Source: Pseudomonas sp. F(2018) (GTDB lineage: Bacteria; Pseudomonadota; Gammaproteobacteria; Pseudomonadales; Pseudomonadaceae). From it: DNA of 64,000 nucleotides. The notes under the pieces are model-generated. The model did no database searches. It was not told the DNA's origin and was given only the letters and a program-made list of their open reading frames with translations. Made by a program: the position numbers and the translations under genes. The DNA is taken from the NCBI RefSeq assembly GCF_005508865.1, contig NZ_SCOM01000003.1, positions 1-64,000 on the forward strand, written 5' to 3'. Below, piece by piece: positions 9,666 through 17,590 of this stretch (position 1 is its first letter; each line of letters begins with the position of its first letter).

Positions 9666-9694
9666 CTGTATGCCACCACCTTGGTGGCATACAG
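9666..9694. repeat. Perfect 13-bp hairpin at the trxC ribosome site
   Basis: CTGTATGCCACCA-CCT-TGGTGGCATACAG is a perfect 13-bp stem with a 3-nt loop. Its 3' arm ends in the first two bases of the trxC Shine-Dalgarno (AGGAG at 9693–9697). There is no T-run, so it is a poor intrinsic terminator; it may separate metY from trxC or mask the ribosome site. Confidence 0.6.
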
Positions 9695-9704
9695 GAGCCC
9701 CGCC

Positions 9705-10142
9705 ATGACCCAACCCCTGCTGATCCCCTGCCCCAACTGCAACGGCCTTAACCGCATCCCCGGCGAACGCCTGGGCGATGCGCCGATCTGCGGGCGCTGC
9801 AAGAGTGCCGTGCTGCCGGACAAACCCTTCGAACTGAACCAGGCCAGCTTCGCCGCTCAGCTCAAGGGCGACCTGCCGCTGCTGGTGGATGTCTGGGCCG
9901 ACTGGTGCGGGCCGTGCAAGGCCTTCGCGCCGACCTTCCAGCAGGCCGCCGCGCAGCTGCACGGGCGCTGCCGCCTGGGCAAGCTGGACAGCGAGGCCAA
10001 TCAGCAACTGGCCGGCAAGCTCGGCATCCGCTCCATCCCCAGCCTGATCCTGTTCCGCGGCGGCGTCGAAGTCGCGCGCCAGGCCGGCGCCCTGCCGCTG
10101 CCACAGCTGCTCGGCTGGCTGCGCAGCCAGGGCATCGCCTGA
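9705..10142 (+). CDS. trxC: Thioredoxin 2 (zinc-binding thioredoxin)
   Basis: The 145-residue cytoplasmic disulfide reductase has the TrxC layout: an N-terminal zinc ribbon with two Cys-x-x-Cys pairs (CPNC and CGRC, ~9–33) and a thioredoxin domain with the active site WADWCGPCK (~65–73) and cis-Pro loop IRSIPSL. It differs from TrxA by the ribbon. The start at 9705 is set by AGGAG seven bases upstream; an upstream ATG at 9654 would run through the hairpin. TrxC is commonly part of oxidative-stress responses; here it follows metY in the same direction. Confidence 0.93.
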   Translation: MTQPLLIPCPNCNGLNRIPGERLGDAPICGRCKSAVLPDKPFELNQASFAAQLKGDLPLLVDVWADWCGPCKAFAPTFQQAAAQLHGRCRLGKLDSEANQQLAGKLGIRSIPSLILFRGGVEVARQAGALPLPQLLGWLRSQGIA

Positions 10143-10230
10143 GCGGATCGGTCAGCCGCGGCGAGCGCCGCGGTCATTGCCTGGCAGGCGCCAGCGGCTA
10201 GTCTCGGGGCTTCACTGCAAGGAGCCCGAC

Positions 10231-10674
10231 ATGCCGCTACCCGCCGAGATGGCCCGCGTGTTCACCGAAGAGAAGATCGATTTCGTCAAACGCAGCGACC
10301 TCAAGGCCGAGGAGCTGCTTCCCTGCTACGTGCGCCTGCGCATGCCGCTGGCCGGCAACCAGAACCATATCGGCACGCTCTACGCCGGCGCCCTGTTCAC
10401 CCTGGCCGAGATCCCCGGCGGCGCCCTGTTCCTCACCAGCTTCGACGTGCAGCGTTTCTACCCGCTGATCAAGGAGATGAACCTGCGCTTCCGCCGCCCG
10501 GCGACCAGCGATATCTCGGTGGAGGCGCGCCTGGACGCCGAGGAGATCGAGCGCATCCAGAACGAGGCCGAGCGCGAGGGCAAGGCCGAGTACCGTCTGG
10601 CGCTGCAACTCAAGGATGCTGATGGCCAAGTGGTGGCCGAAACGAGCGCTCTGTATCAATTGCGCAAACACTGA
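10231..10674 (+). CDS. Hotdog-fold thioesterase-like protein (YiiD_C/PaaI type)
   Basis: The 147-residue protein starts at ATG 10231 after an AAGGAG ribosome site. The central helix and the GTLYAGALFTLAEIPGGALF stretch match the hotdog fold of DUF4442/PaaI-like acyl-CoA thioesterases. The usual catalytic Asn/His loop is only loosely conserved (NQNHIGTLYAG). Cytoplasmic; substrate unknown. It sits between trxC and a UspA gene as a stand-alone same-strand gene. A small GC-rich hairpin (10156–10173) lies in the 88-bp gap upstream. Confidence 0.75.
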   Translation: MPLPAEMARVFTEEKIDFVKRSDLKAEELLPCYVRLRMPLAGNQNHIGTLYAGALFTLAEIPGGALFLTSFDVQRFYPLIKEMNLRFRRPATSDISVEARLDAEEIERIQNEAEREGKAEYRLALQLKDADGQVVAETSALYQLRKH

Positions 10675-10786
10675 CGTGCGGGACTTGTCCCCGAGCCAAA
10701 GCAGGTCTATTTAGAAAGCTGATTCTAAGAACCCGCAGAGGTTTTCACCGACGCCACGCATGGACGGGGCGTCCAAGGGGAACGAG

Positions 10787-11581
10787 ATGACAGGACACGT
10801 CCTTATCGCGCACGACCTGCGCAGCACCGCCGATCTCGCGCTGAGGCGCGCCGCCCAGTTGGCCCGCCAACACAACGCCAAGCTCACCCTGCTGCACGTG
10901 TTCGACCCCAAGCTCAGCCAGACAGAGCGCGAACGCATCGAGCAGAGCCTCGACCGCAGCCTTACCGAATTCGCCCCGCCCGGCAGCCAGTTGCGCCTAA
11001 GCCAGGGCAAGCCCGCCGAGGGCGTGCTGGAGCAGGTGCAACAGACGGGCGCCGACCTGCTGGTGCTCGGCGCCCACCATCAGCGCCACGAGTTCTTCTC
11101 CGGCACCACCCTGGACCGCATCGCCCGCCGCTGCCCGGTGCCGCTGCTGCTCGCCGCCCGCGACGAGGACACGCCCTACCGCAGCGCAGTGGCCGCCATC
11201 GACTTCTCCCTGTGCGCCTGCACCGCACTGCACCAGGCCTGCCTGCTGCTGCCGAGCGAGGCCAGCATCCACGCCCTGCACGTGTTCGAGGGCCAGAAGA
11301 ACAACGCCCACGCCGACGCCCAGCTGCTCACCCAGCGCGCCCTGGTCGATCAGCTGATCCAGGACGAGTCGCTGCGCCTGCCGGAACAGGCGCCCACCCT
11401 CAGTCACGAGGTGCAACCCGGCACCCTGCCGCGCACCCTGCAGGAATCCCTGAACGCCCGTCAGCCGCAGCTGCTGGTGCTCGGCAGCCATGGCCGCAGC
11501 GCGCTGTCCCAGGCCCTGCTCGGCAGCCTGGCCCAGCATTACCTGCACAAGGCACCCTGCGACGTCTTTGTGGTCCGCTAG
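10787..11581 (+). CDS. Tandem universal stress protein (two UspA domains)
   Basis: The 264-residue protein has two UspA repeats. The first (~1–130) begins GHVLIAHDLRSTADLALRRA and contains the G-2x-G-9x-G-type loop around DLLVLGAHHQ; the second (~135–264) ends with LLVLGSHGRSALSQALLGS followed by CDVFVVR. The second repeat has the clearer ATP-binding loop. The start at 10787 follows a purine-rich GGGGAACGAG; the in-frame ATG at 10760 is less likely. Such proteins bind nucleotide and support survival under stress. It is followed directly by a strong terminator shared with the convergent ParA gene. Confidence 0.9.
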   Translation: MTGHVLIAHDLRSTADLALRRAAQLARQHNAKLTLLHVFDPKLSQTERERIEQSLDRSLTEFAPPGSQLRLSQGKPAEGVLEQVQQTGADLLVLGAHHQRHEFFSGTTLDRIARRCPVPLLLAARDEDTPYRSAVAAIDFSLCACTALHQACLLLPSEASIHALHVFEGQKNNAHADAQLLTQRALVDQLIQDESLRLPEQAPTLSHEVQPGTLPRTLQESLNARQPQLLVLGSHGRSALSQALLGSLAQHYLHKAPCDVFVVR

Positions 11582-11596
11582 CGCTACGACGAACAC

Positions 11597-11624
11597 GAAA
11601 AAGGCGCCCGAGGGCGCCTTTTTC
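11597..11624. terminator. Bidirectional intrinsic terminator, usp / parA-like
   Basis: A perfect 13-bp stem (GAAAAAGGCGCCC / GGGCGCCTTTTTC) with a 2-nt loop has A- and T-runs on the two arms, so it can end transcription of both convergent genes. It lies 15 bp after the usp stop and 15 bp before the ParA-like stop. Confidence 0.9.
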
Positions 11625-11639
11625 ATTACCGCTGAGTAA

Positions 11640-12404
11640 TCAGCTTTCCAGCAGGCTATGCAGCTCGACGAACTGCTGGGTCAGCTTGTGGCCGCGATCC
11701 AGGTGGATCAGCGGGGTGCAGACCTGGTGCGACTCGCGCATCTTCACCGAACTCATCAGGTTCACCGGCAGCACCGGCAGCCCTTCCGCGACCAGCTCGT
11801 CGAGCAGCTGCTGCGGCAGGGTCGCACGCGGCTGGAACTGGTTGACCACGATGCCCTCGACTTCCAGGTCCTCGTTGTGGTCTTCCTTAAGTTCCTCGAT
11901 CTCCTGCAGCAGGCCATACAGGGCATTACGCGAGAAACTGTCGCAATCGAAGGGGATCAGCACGCGATCGGCGGCGATCAGTGCGGAAACGGTGTAGAAG
12001 TTTAGCGCCGGCGGGGTATCCAGGTAGATACGGTCGTAGTCCTCGGCCAGGTCTTCCAGCAGTTTGCGCAGCTTGTTGATCTTGTGTTTCTGCTCCAGCT
12101 TGGGCTGCAGCTCGGCCAGTTCGGCGGTGGCGGTGACCACGTGGAGGTTATCGAAAGGTGTCTCGTAGATATCGACCTTGCCCTTCTTGAAGGAAGTGGC
12201 CGAGAGGGTCTGCTTGAAGAACTCGGCGATGCCCATGGGGATGTCATCGCCGGTCAGGCCGGTGAGGTAATGGGTCGAGTTGGCCTGGGCATCCAGGTCG
12301 ATGAGCAGCGTGCGGTAGCCTTCGGCCGCACTCACTGCCGCCAGGTTGCAGGCAATGCTGGACTTGCCCACTCCGCCCTTCTGATTGAACACCACGCGCC
12401 GCAT
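11640..12404 (-). CDS. Orphan ParA/MinD-type ATPase
   Basis: The 254-residue cytoplasmic ATPase has the deviant Walker A motif (KGGVGKSSIACNLA, ~9–22), a Walker A' (LLIDLDAQANSTHYL, ~38) and a Walker B region (YDRIYLDTPPALNF). This is a ParA protein of the type found as a single gene in Pseudomonas, with no ParB gene next to it. It may position a cellular structure rather than segregate the chromosome. The ATG at 12404 has a good ribosome site (GGGAGG, read on the minus strand). The open frame continues further upstream but only as a shadow of the divergent gene. Confidence 0.88.
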   Translation of the reverse strand: MRRVVFNQKGGVGKSSIACNLAAVSAAEGYRTLLIDLDAQANSTHYLTGLTGDDIPMGIAEFFKQTLSATSFKKGKVDIYETPFDNLHVVTATAELAELQPKLEQKHKINKLRKLLEDLAEDYDRIYLDTPPALNFYTVSALIAADRVLIPFDCDSFSRNALYGLLQEIEELKEDHNEDLEVEGIVVNQFQPRATLPQQLLDELVAEGLPVLPVNLMSSVKMRESHQVCTPLIHLDRGHKLTQQFVELHSLLES

Positions 12405-12515
12405 GTGACACCTCCCTGATCGCAGATGGTTGGGGATTCTATGCAAACCCCGTGGCCAGGGCGAGGAGTAAGCGCGGCAGCGCCTGACCTCTGGTCTGGC
12501 CGAACGTTCCAAAAT

Positions 12516-12544
12516 TTGCGCAGGCCGCGCACCGTCTGGATAAT
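12516..12544 (+). promoter_or_regulatory. Candidate sigma-70 promoter of the aryl polyene operon
   Basis: TTGCGC (12516–12521) and GATAAT (12539–12544) are spaced by 17 bp and point into the operon, whose first codon is at 12639. The -10 has five of six consensus bases; the -35 is weak. This is the only sizeable gap (234 bp, divergent from the ParA gene) before the 19-kb run of co-directional genes. Confidence 0.45.
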
Positions 12545-12638
12545 GCAAGCACCTCGCCATATTCCCGGCCACCCTTCCCGCGGGCGGGATCGCAGTAGAC
12601 AAGGACGCCCTCGGAAGGGGCCGAGAAGAGCTCTCAGC

Positions 12639-13355
12639 GTGACAAACTTCAGGATCGAACATTGGCGTGCCTGGGCTCCTGGCCTGGACAGCGCAGCCGA
12701 CTGGCACGCCTGGCACCAGGCCCCCTTCGCCCCGCAGGACGGCGGCGAACAGCCCGATGTCGGCTTTCTCCCGGCCCTGCAGCGCCGGCGCCTGAGTCGT
12801 CTGGCCCGCATGGCCTTCCACGTCGCCTGGCCGCTGGCCGAAGCGCACGGCCCCATGCCCCTGGTTTTCGTCTCGCGCCACGGCGAAACCCCGCGCACCC
12901 TGGCCATTCTCAGCGACCTGGCCCACGACGAGCCGCTCTCGCCCACCCAGTTCAGCCTCTCGGTGCACAACGCGATCATCGGCCTGTGGTCGATCCAGCG
13001 TGGCGACACCAGCGAGATGACCGCCCTGGCCGCCGAAGGCGACGGCCTGGAGCAGGCAATGCTGGAGGCCGCCACCCTGCTCGGCGAAGGCGCACCCGGG
13101 GTGCTGCTGATCGTCGCCGAGGAGACCCCGCCCGAGCTGTACCGCCCCTATATCGACGACGTGCCCTTCCCCTACGCCGTGGCCCTGCTGCTGCGCCCGG
13201 GCACGGAGTGGCAGCTGCAGCTCGCCGAGGGCTCCGGCCCGCGCGCCGCCTGGCCGCACGCCCTGGAACTGGTCCGCGCCCTCTCGGGCGATGCGGATTC
13301 CCTGCAACATCACTGGAAGCGCCGGCAATGGAACTGGTCTCGCAGCAGGGCCTGA
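12639..13355 (+). CDS. Beta-ketoacyl synthase chain-length factor (ApeC-like)
   Basis: The 238-residue protein matches the short Ketoacyl-synt_2 family of chain-length factors: an N-terminal INxWxAWAPG-like start (FRIEHWRAWAPGL), the PALQRRRLSRLARMAF helix, and PTQFSLSVHNAIIGLWSI. There is no catalytic Cys, so it should work as the non-condensing partner of the KS encoded at 27888. In aryl polyene pathways the KS:CLF heterodimer sets the polyene length. The GTG at 12639 is chosen because homologues begin just before FRIEHW; the frame is open for 210 bp upstream but is not protein-like. It overlaps the next gene by 28 bp. Confidence 0.87.
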   Translation: MTNFRIEHWRAWAPGLDSAADWHAWHQAPFAPQDGGEQPDVGFLPALQRRRLSRLARMAFHVAWPLAEAHGPMPLVFVSRHGETPRTLAILSDLAHDEPLSPTQFSLSVHNAIIGLWSIQRGDTSEMTALAAEGDGLEQAMLEAATLLGEGAPGVLLIVAEETPPELYRPYIDDVPFPYAVALLLRPGTEWQLQLAEGSGPRAAWPHALELVRALSGDADSLQHHWKRRQWNWSRSRA

Positions 13356-14143
13356 GCCTCTACTCCGCGCCCTACTGGTGGCGCCTGATCGCCACCGCGC
13401 TGAGCTTTTCGCTGTTCGGCATCGGCGGCGTGCTGCTGCGCATCGTCGTGTTCCCGCTTCTCGCCCTGCTGCCGGGCGACGCCCTGGCCCGCCGCACCCG
13501 TGCCCGCGCCGTGGTCAGCCGCACCTTCTACTGGTTCGTCCAGTTCATGTTCCGCACCGGCGTGCTGACCTACGAAGTGGAAGGCGCCGAGCGCCTGGGC
13601 CGCCCGGGGCAGATGGTGATCGCCAACCACCCCTCGCTGATCGACGTGGTGGTGCTGATCGCCTTCATCCGCGACGCCAACTGCGTGGTCAAGCAGAGCC
13701 TGTGGGACAACCCCTGCATGCGCGGGCCGATCCGCGCCGCCGGCTTCATCAGCAACAGCGGCAGCATGGACATGCTCGACGAGGCCGCCGGCGCCCTGCA
13801 GGAAGGCCAGACCCTGATCGTATTCCCCGAAGGCACCCGCACCACGCCGGGGCAGGTACCGGAATTCCACCGTGGCGCGGCCGCCATCGCGGTGCGCGGC
13901 GCCCGCATCGTCACCCCGGTGGTGATCAGCGTGACGCCCACCACCCTGACCAAGGCCGAGCCCTGGTACAGCATTCCGTCGCGCCGTTTCCATTTCCGCT
14001 TGCGGGTCGGGGAGGATATCGACCCGCGGCAATTCACCGAGCAGGCGCCACTGCCGATTGCCTCGCGCAAGCTCAACGACCATCTGCATCAACACTTCAT
14101 GAAGGAGCTCGCAACAGATGAGCGATCTGCAAACCGAGATTAA
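13328..14143 (+). CDS. PlsC-type lysophospholipid acyltransferase (ApeD-like)
   Basis: The 271-residue protein has N-terminal hydrophobic segments (~20–50) and a PlsC acyltransferase domain with the catalytic H-x4-D (H101 and D106 in ANHPSLIDVV) and the glycerol-binding FPEGTRT (~163–169). It probably transfers an acyl chain to the lipid anchor to which the aryl polyene is attached at the inner membrane. It overlaps the CLF gene upstream by 28 bp and the first ACP gene by 26 bp. The specific acceptor is unknown. Confidence 0.87.
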   Translation: MELVSQQGLSLYSAPYWWRLIATALSFSLFGIGGVLLRIVVFPLLALLPGDALARRTRARAVVSRTFYWFVQFMFRTGVLTYEVEGAERLGRPGQMVIANHPSLIDVVVLIAFIRDANCVVKQSLWDNPCMRGPIRAAGFISNSGSMDMLDEAAGALQEGQTLIVFPEGTRTTPGQVPEFHRGAAAIAVRGARIVTPVVISVTPTTLTKAEPWYSIPSRRFHFRLRVGEDIDPRQFTEQAPLPIASRKLNDHLHQHFMKELATDERSANRD

Positions 14144-14378
14144 GCACCTGATCATCGAGGCCCTGGGCCTGGAAGACATGGCCGCCGAAGACATCGCCGC
14201 CGACCTGACCCTGTTCGGCGAAGGCCTGGGCCTGGATTCGGTGGACGCCCTGGAGCTGGGCCTGGCCATCCAGAAGCGTTTCGGCATCAAGATCGACGCC
14301 GAAGCCAAGGACACCCGCCAGCACTTCGCCAACGTGGCCAGCCTGGCGGCTTTCGTCGCCGCGAAACAGGCCGCCTGA
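14118..14378 (+). CDS. Acyl carrier protein 1 (ApeE-like)
   Basis: The 86-residue acidic protein has a standard ACP fold and the phosphopantetheine attachment serine S41 in LGLDSVDALELG. In aryl polyene clusters two ACPs occur side by side; one carries the aryl starter/growing chain. It begins within the acyltransferase gene and lies 11 bp before the second ACP gene. Confidence 0.92.
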   Translation: MSDLQTEIKHLIIEALGLEDMAAEDIAADLTLFGEGLGLDSVDALELGLAIQKRFGIKIDAEAKDTRQHFANVASLAAFVAAKQAA

Positions 14379-14389
14379 GGACGTTAGCG

Positions 14390-14653
14390 ATGCAAAGCCG
14401 TGATGAAATTTTCGCCACCCTGCAGGCCGCGCTGGTCGAGCTGTTCGAGCTGGACGCCGAGCGTGTCACCCTCGAGGCCAACCTGTACCAGGACCTGGAG
14501 ATCGACAGCATCGATGCCGTCGACCTGATCGACCACATCAAGCGCCAGACCGGCAAGAAGATCGCCGCCGAGGAATTCAAGGCCGTGCGCACCGTCGGCG
14601 ACGTGGTCGAGGCCGTGTACCAGGTGGTCAACGCCGAAGCGGCCGCCGGCTAA
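14390..14653 (+). CDS. Acyl carrier protein 2 (ApeF-like)
   Basis: The 87-residue acidic ACP has its attachment serine S40 in LEIDSIDAVDL. It differs from its neighbour in helix 2 (DSID rather than DSVD) and in its C-terminal half, so the two are not a recent duplication. It likely divides labour with the first ACP between starter loading and elongation. The preceding ribosome site is GAGGACG. It is followed 3 bp later by the ApeG-like gene. Confidence 0.92.
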   Translation: MQSRDEIFATLQAALVELFELDAERVTLEANLYQDLEIDSIDAVDLIDHIKRQTGKKIAAEEFKAVRTVGDVVEAVYQVVNAEAAAG

Positions 14654-14656
14654 TCC

Positions 14657-15202
14657 ATGGCGCGTCTGTTCGGCCTGCTGCTGGTGGTGGCCGGCCTGCT
14701 CTACCCGTTCGCCGTGTATTACGGCATGGAGCACCTGTCGCCACGCCTGTTCGCCGCCCTGCTCGGCGGCCTGTGGCTGGCGCGCGCCCTGACCCAGCGC
14801 AACAAGCCCGGCGGCCGCTGGATGGCCGGCGCCGCCCTGGCCTTCTGCGCCCTGCTCGGCCTGGCCGGCGAGCCGGCGCTGCTGCGCTGGTACCCGGTGC
14901 TGCTGAACCTGATGCTGCTGGTGCTGTTCGGCCTGTCGCTGAAGTTCGGTCCGCCCGTGGTGGAGCGCCTGGCGCGCCTGCGCGAGCCGGAACTGCCGGA
15001 ACACGCAGTGCGCTACACGCGCAAGGTCACGCTGGTCTGGGCCGGCTTCTTCCTGGCCAACGCCCTGCTGATCAGCGCCCTGACCCTGTGGGCGCCGCTG
15101 AGCTGGTGGATGCTGTACACCGGGCTGATCGCCTATGCCCTGATGGGCCTGCTGTTTGCCGCTGAGTGGTTGATCCGCCAGCGGGTAAGGAGAGATGGAT
15201 GA
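14657..15202 (+). CDS. COG4648-like inner-membrane protein (ApeG-like)
   Basis: The 181-residue protein has about five to six hydrophobic segments (starting RLFGLLLVVAGLLYPFAVYY) and a conserved HAVRYTRKVTLVWAGFF stretch at ~122–138. This family sits in nearly all aryl polyene clusters and is often misannotated as a gyrase-related protein. Its role is unknown; it may support assembly of the pigment machinery at the membrane. Its stop overlaps the next start (ATGA at 15199–15202). Confidence 0.8.
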   Translation: MARLFGLLLVVAGLLYPFAVYYGMEHLSPRLFAALLGGLWLARALTQRNKPGGRWMAGAALAFCALLGLAGEPALLRWYPVLLNLMLLVLFGLSLKFGPPVVERLARLREPELPEHAVRYTRKVTLVWAGFFLANALLISALTLWAPLSWWMLYTGLIAYALMGLLFAAEWLIRQRVRRDG

Positions 15203-16863
15203 GCTGGCTGGGACTCGCCGAGCAGCTGCTGCAACCCCTGGCCGGCCGCACCGTGGCGCTGGAGCCGGCACTCGACCACGCCCAGCTGCAGGTCCGAGCC
15301 CTGCGCCTGGCCGGCGCCCTGCAGGCGCGCGGCGTGCAGCGCGTGGCTCTGTACCTGGAAGATGCCGGCGACCTGGCCATTGCCCTGCTCGGCGCCTGGC
15401 GCGCCGGCGTTGCCGTGCTGCTGCCGGCCGATGCCCAGGCGCAGAGCCGCCAGCGCCTCGCCGAGCAAACCGATCTGTGGCTGGACAATCTCGATGGCCT
15501 GGATGGCGAAGCCCTGTCCGCCGCCGCCCTCGATCTCGACGCCTGCCGCCTGACCCTGTGCACCTCCGGCTCCAGCGGCGAGCCCAAGCTGATCGACAAG
15601 TCCCTGCGCCAACTGGCCAACGAAGTCGATGCCCTGGAACAGCTGTGGGGCAAGGACCTGGCCGGCGCGACCATCCTCGGCAGCGTCACCGCCCAGCATA
15701 TCTATGGCCTGCTGTTCCGCGTGCTCTGGCCGCTGTGCGCCGGCCGCCCGTTCTGGCGCCGCGCCCTGCCCTTCCCCGAAGACCTGCAGCGCGAGAGCCT
15801 GGGCCAACCGGCCTTCGCCTGGGTGGCCAGCCCGGCGCTGCTCAAACGCATGGGCGGCAACCTCGACTGGAATGCCCTGGGCGCGGTGCGCCGGGTGTTC
15901 TCCTCCGGCGGCGCGCTGCCGGCGGACGTCTCCGTCGAGCTGGGCGCCCAGCTCGGCCAACAGCCCACCGAAATCTATGGCAGCTCCGAGACCGGCGGCA
16001 TTGCCTGGCGCCAGGGCGGCGAGCTGTGGCAGCCGTTCCCCGGCGTCGAACTGGCCCTGAACGACGAGGGCGCCCTGCGCATCGCCTCGCCCTACCTGCC
16101 GGCCGGGCACGTCGAACAAAGCGCGGATGCCGCCGAGCTGCAGGCCGATGGCCGCTTCGCCCTGCGCGGGCGCCTGGACCGCATCGTCAAGCTGGAAGAA
16201 AAACGTATCTCCCTGCCCATGCTGGAGCAGGCCCTGAGCCAGCACGAATGGGTCGCCGACGCCCGCCTCGGCGTGATCCAGGAAGGCCGCGCCTTCCTCG
16301 GCGCCCTGCTGGCGCTGAGCCCGGCGGGCCTGCACTCCCTGCGCAACCAGGGCCGCAAGACCGTTACCGAAACCCTGCGCAAGCACCTGGCCGGCCACTG
16401 TGAGGCCATCGCCCTGCCGCGGCGCTGGCGCCTGCTGCTGGAGCTGCCCTACAGCAGCCAGGGCAAGCTGGCCCAGGCAACTGTCGACGAGTTGGTCGCC
16501 GCACCACGGCCGACCCGCGTCGAGCCGCGCAAGGCCGAGCTGGTCGACGGCGAATGGCAGCTGGAGCTGGACGTACCGCCGGACCTGGCCCATTTCACCG
16601 GCCACTTCCCGCAGACCCCGGTACTGCCCGGCGTGGTACAGATCGACTGGGCCCAGCAGCTGGCGCGCGGCCTGATCGAAGAACTGCCGCCGTGCTTCTG
16701 CGGCATGGAAGTACTCAAGTTCCAGCAGCTGGTGCGCCCCGGCGACCGCATCCAGCTGACCCTGCGTTTCGACGCCGAACGCGGCAAGCTGTACTTCGCC
16801 TACCGCAATGGCGAGGCGCCGTGCTCGTCCGGCCGCATCCTGCTGGGAGCCGCCAGTGCATAA
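15199..16863 (+). CDS. Aryl-acid AMP ligase fused to a dehydratase (ApeH–ApeI fusion)
   Basis: This is a 554-residue two-domain protein. Residues ~1–435 are an adenylate-forming ligase with the P-loop LTLCTSGSSGEPKLI, the YGSSETGGIAWR motif and the RLDRIVKLEEKRISL hinge. Residues ~450–554 are a FabZ/ApeI-type hotdog dehydratase with HFTGHFPQTPVLPGVVQIDW. The ligase should activate the aryl acid starter and pass it to an ACP; the hotdog domain would dehydrate 3-hydroxyacyl-ACP together with the ApeP-like protein at 29102. As I recall, these are two separate proteins in the E. coli-type cluster. ATG 15199 overlaps the previous stop and follows AAGGAGAG. Confidence 0.88.
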   Translation: MSWLGLAEQLLQPLAGRTVALEPALDHAQLQVRALRLAGALQARGVQRVALYLEDAGDLAIALLGAWRAGVAVLLPADAQAQSRQRLAEQTDLWLDNLDGLDGEALSAAALDLDACRLTLCTSGSSGEPKLIDKSLRQLANEVDALEQLWGKDLAGATILGSVTAQHIYGLLFRVLWPLCAGRPFWRRALPFPEDLQRESLGQPAFAWVASPALLKRMGGNLDWNALGAVRRVFSSGGALPADVSVELGAQLGQQPTEIYGSSETGGIAWRQGGELWQPFPGVELALNDEGALRIASPYLPAGHVEQSADAAELQADGRFALRGRLDRIVKLEEKRISLPMLEQALSQHEWVADARLGVIQEGRAFLGALLALSPAGLHSLRNQGRKTVTETLRKHLAGHCEAIALPRRWRLLLELPYSSQGKLAQATVDELVAAPRPTRVEPRKAELVDGEWQLELDVPPDLAHFTGHFPQTPVLPGVVQIDWAQQLARGLIEELPPCFCGMEVLKFQQLVRPGDRIQLTLRFDAERGKLYFAYRNGEAPCSSGRILLGAASA

Positions 16864-17590
16864 GCCATGTGCGGTGATTCCGGTGTACAACCACGAGCAC
16901 GCCCTGCCCGTGGTGGTCGCCGCGCTGCACGAGGCCGGCCTGCCCTGTGTGCTGGTCGACGATGCCTCCAGCGCGGCCTGCGCGGCGGTGATGGACGAGC
17001 TGGCGAAACAGGACAACACCTACCTGGTGCGTCTGCCCATCAACCAGGGCAAGGGCGGCGCGGTCATGGCCGGCCTGCGCGAGGCGCAGCGCCTGGGCTT
17101 CTCCCACGCCCTGCAGGTGGACGCCGATGGCCAGCACGACCTGGCCGATATCGCCACCTTCCTCGGCACCTCCCGCGAGCATCCGCAGGCGCTGGTCTGC
17201 GGCTACCCGCAGTACGACGCCAGCGTGCCCAAGGGCCGCCTGTACGCGCGCTACCTGACCCACGTGTGGGTATGGATCAACAGCCTGTCGCTGTCGATCC
17301 GCGATGCCATGTGCGGCTTCCGCGTCTACCCGCTGCCGGCCACGGTGGCGCTGCTCGACGCCAGCAACCTGGGCAAGCGTATGGACTTCGACCCGGAAAT
17401 CCTGGTGCGCCTGGCCTGGCGCAACCAGCCGATGCAGTGGCTGCCGACCAAGGTGCACTACCCGCTCGATGGCCTGTCGCACTTCCGGCTTTTTCACGAC
17501 AACGCGCTGATCTCGAAGATGCACGCCAAGCTGTTCTTCGGCATGTTGCTGCGCGCGCCGCTCATCCTCTGGCGCAGGTGGCGCGGATGA
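16856..17590 (+). CDS. Family 2 glycosyltransferase (ApeJ N-terminal part-like)
   Basis: The 244-residue GT2 enzyme has the N-terminal nucleotide-binding core (CAVIPVYNHEHALPVVV) and a DADGQHD metal-binding motif (~84–90). It resembles dolichol-phosphate mannosyltransferase-type enzymes and has a C-terminal hydrophobic tail. It may add a sugar to the lipid-linked pigment. The GTG at 16856 overlaps the end of the ligase gene by 8 bp; translation from it gives the family start directly before CAVIPVYN. It overlaps the acyltransferase gene that follows (ATGA). Confidence 0.86.
   Translation: MHKPCAVIPVYNHEHALPVVVAALHEAGLPCVLVDDASSAACAAVMDELAKQDNTYLVRLPINQGKGGAVMAGLREAQRLGFSHALQVDADGQHDLADIATFLGTSREHPQALVCGYPQYDASVPKGRLYARYLTHVWVWINSLSLSIRDAMCGFRVYPLPATVALLDASNLGKRMDFDPEILVRLAWRNQPMQWLPTKVHYPLDGLSHFRLFHDNALISKMHAKLFFGMLLRAPLILWRRWRG

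Noticed and set aside
8295..10007. A 570-codon open frame on the minus strand
   Set aside because: It is antisense to metY and trxC, both well supported, and shows shadow-frame composition.
11640..13328. A 562-residue fusion with the ParA ATPase at its C-terminus
   Set aside because: The ParA family start is at 12404 with a good ribosome site; the upstream half is antisense to the chain-length-factor gene.
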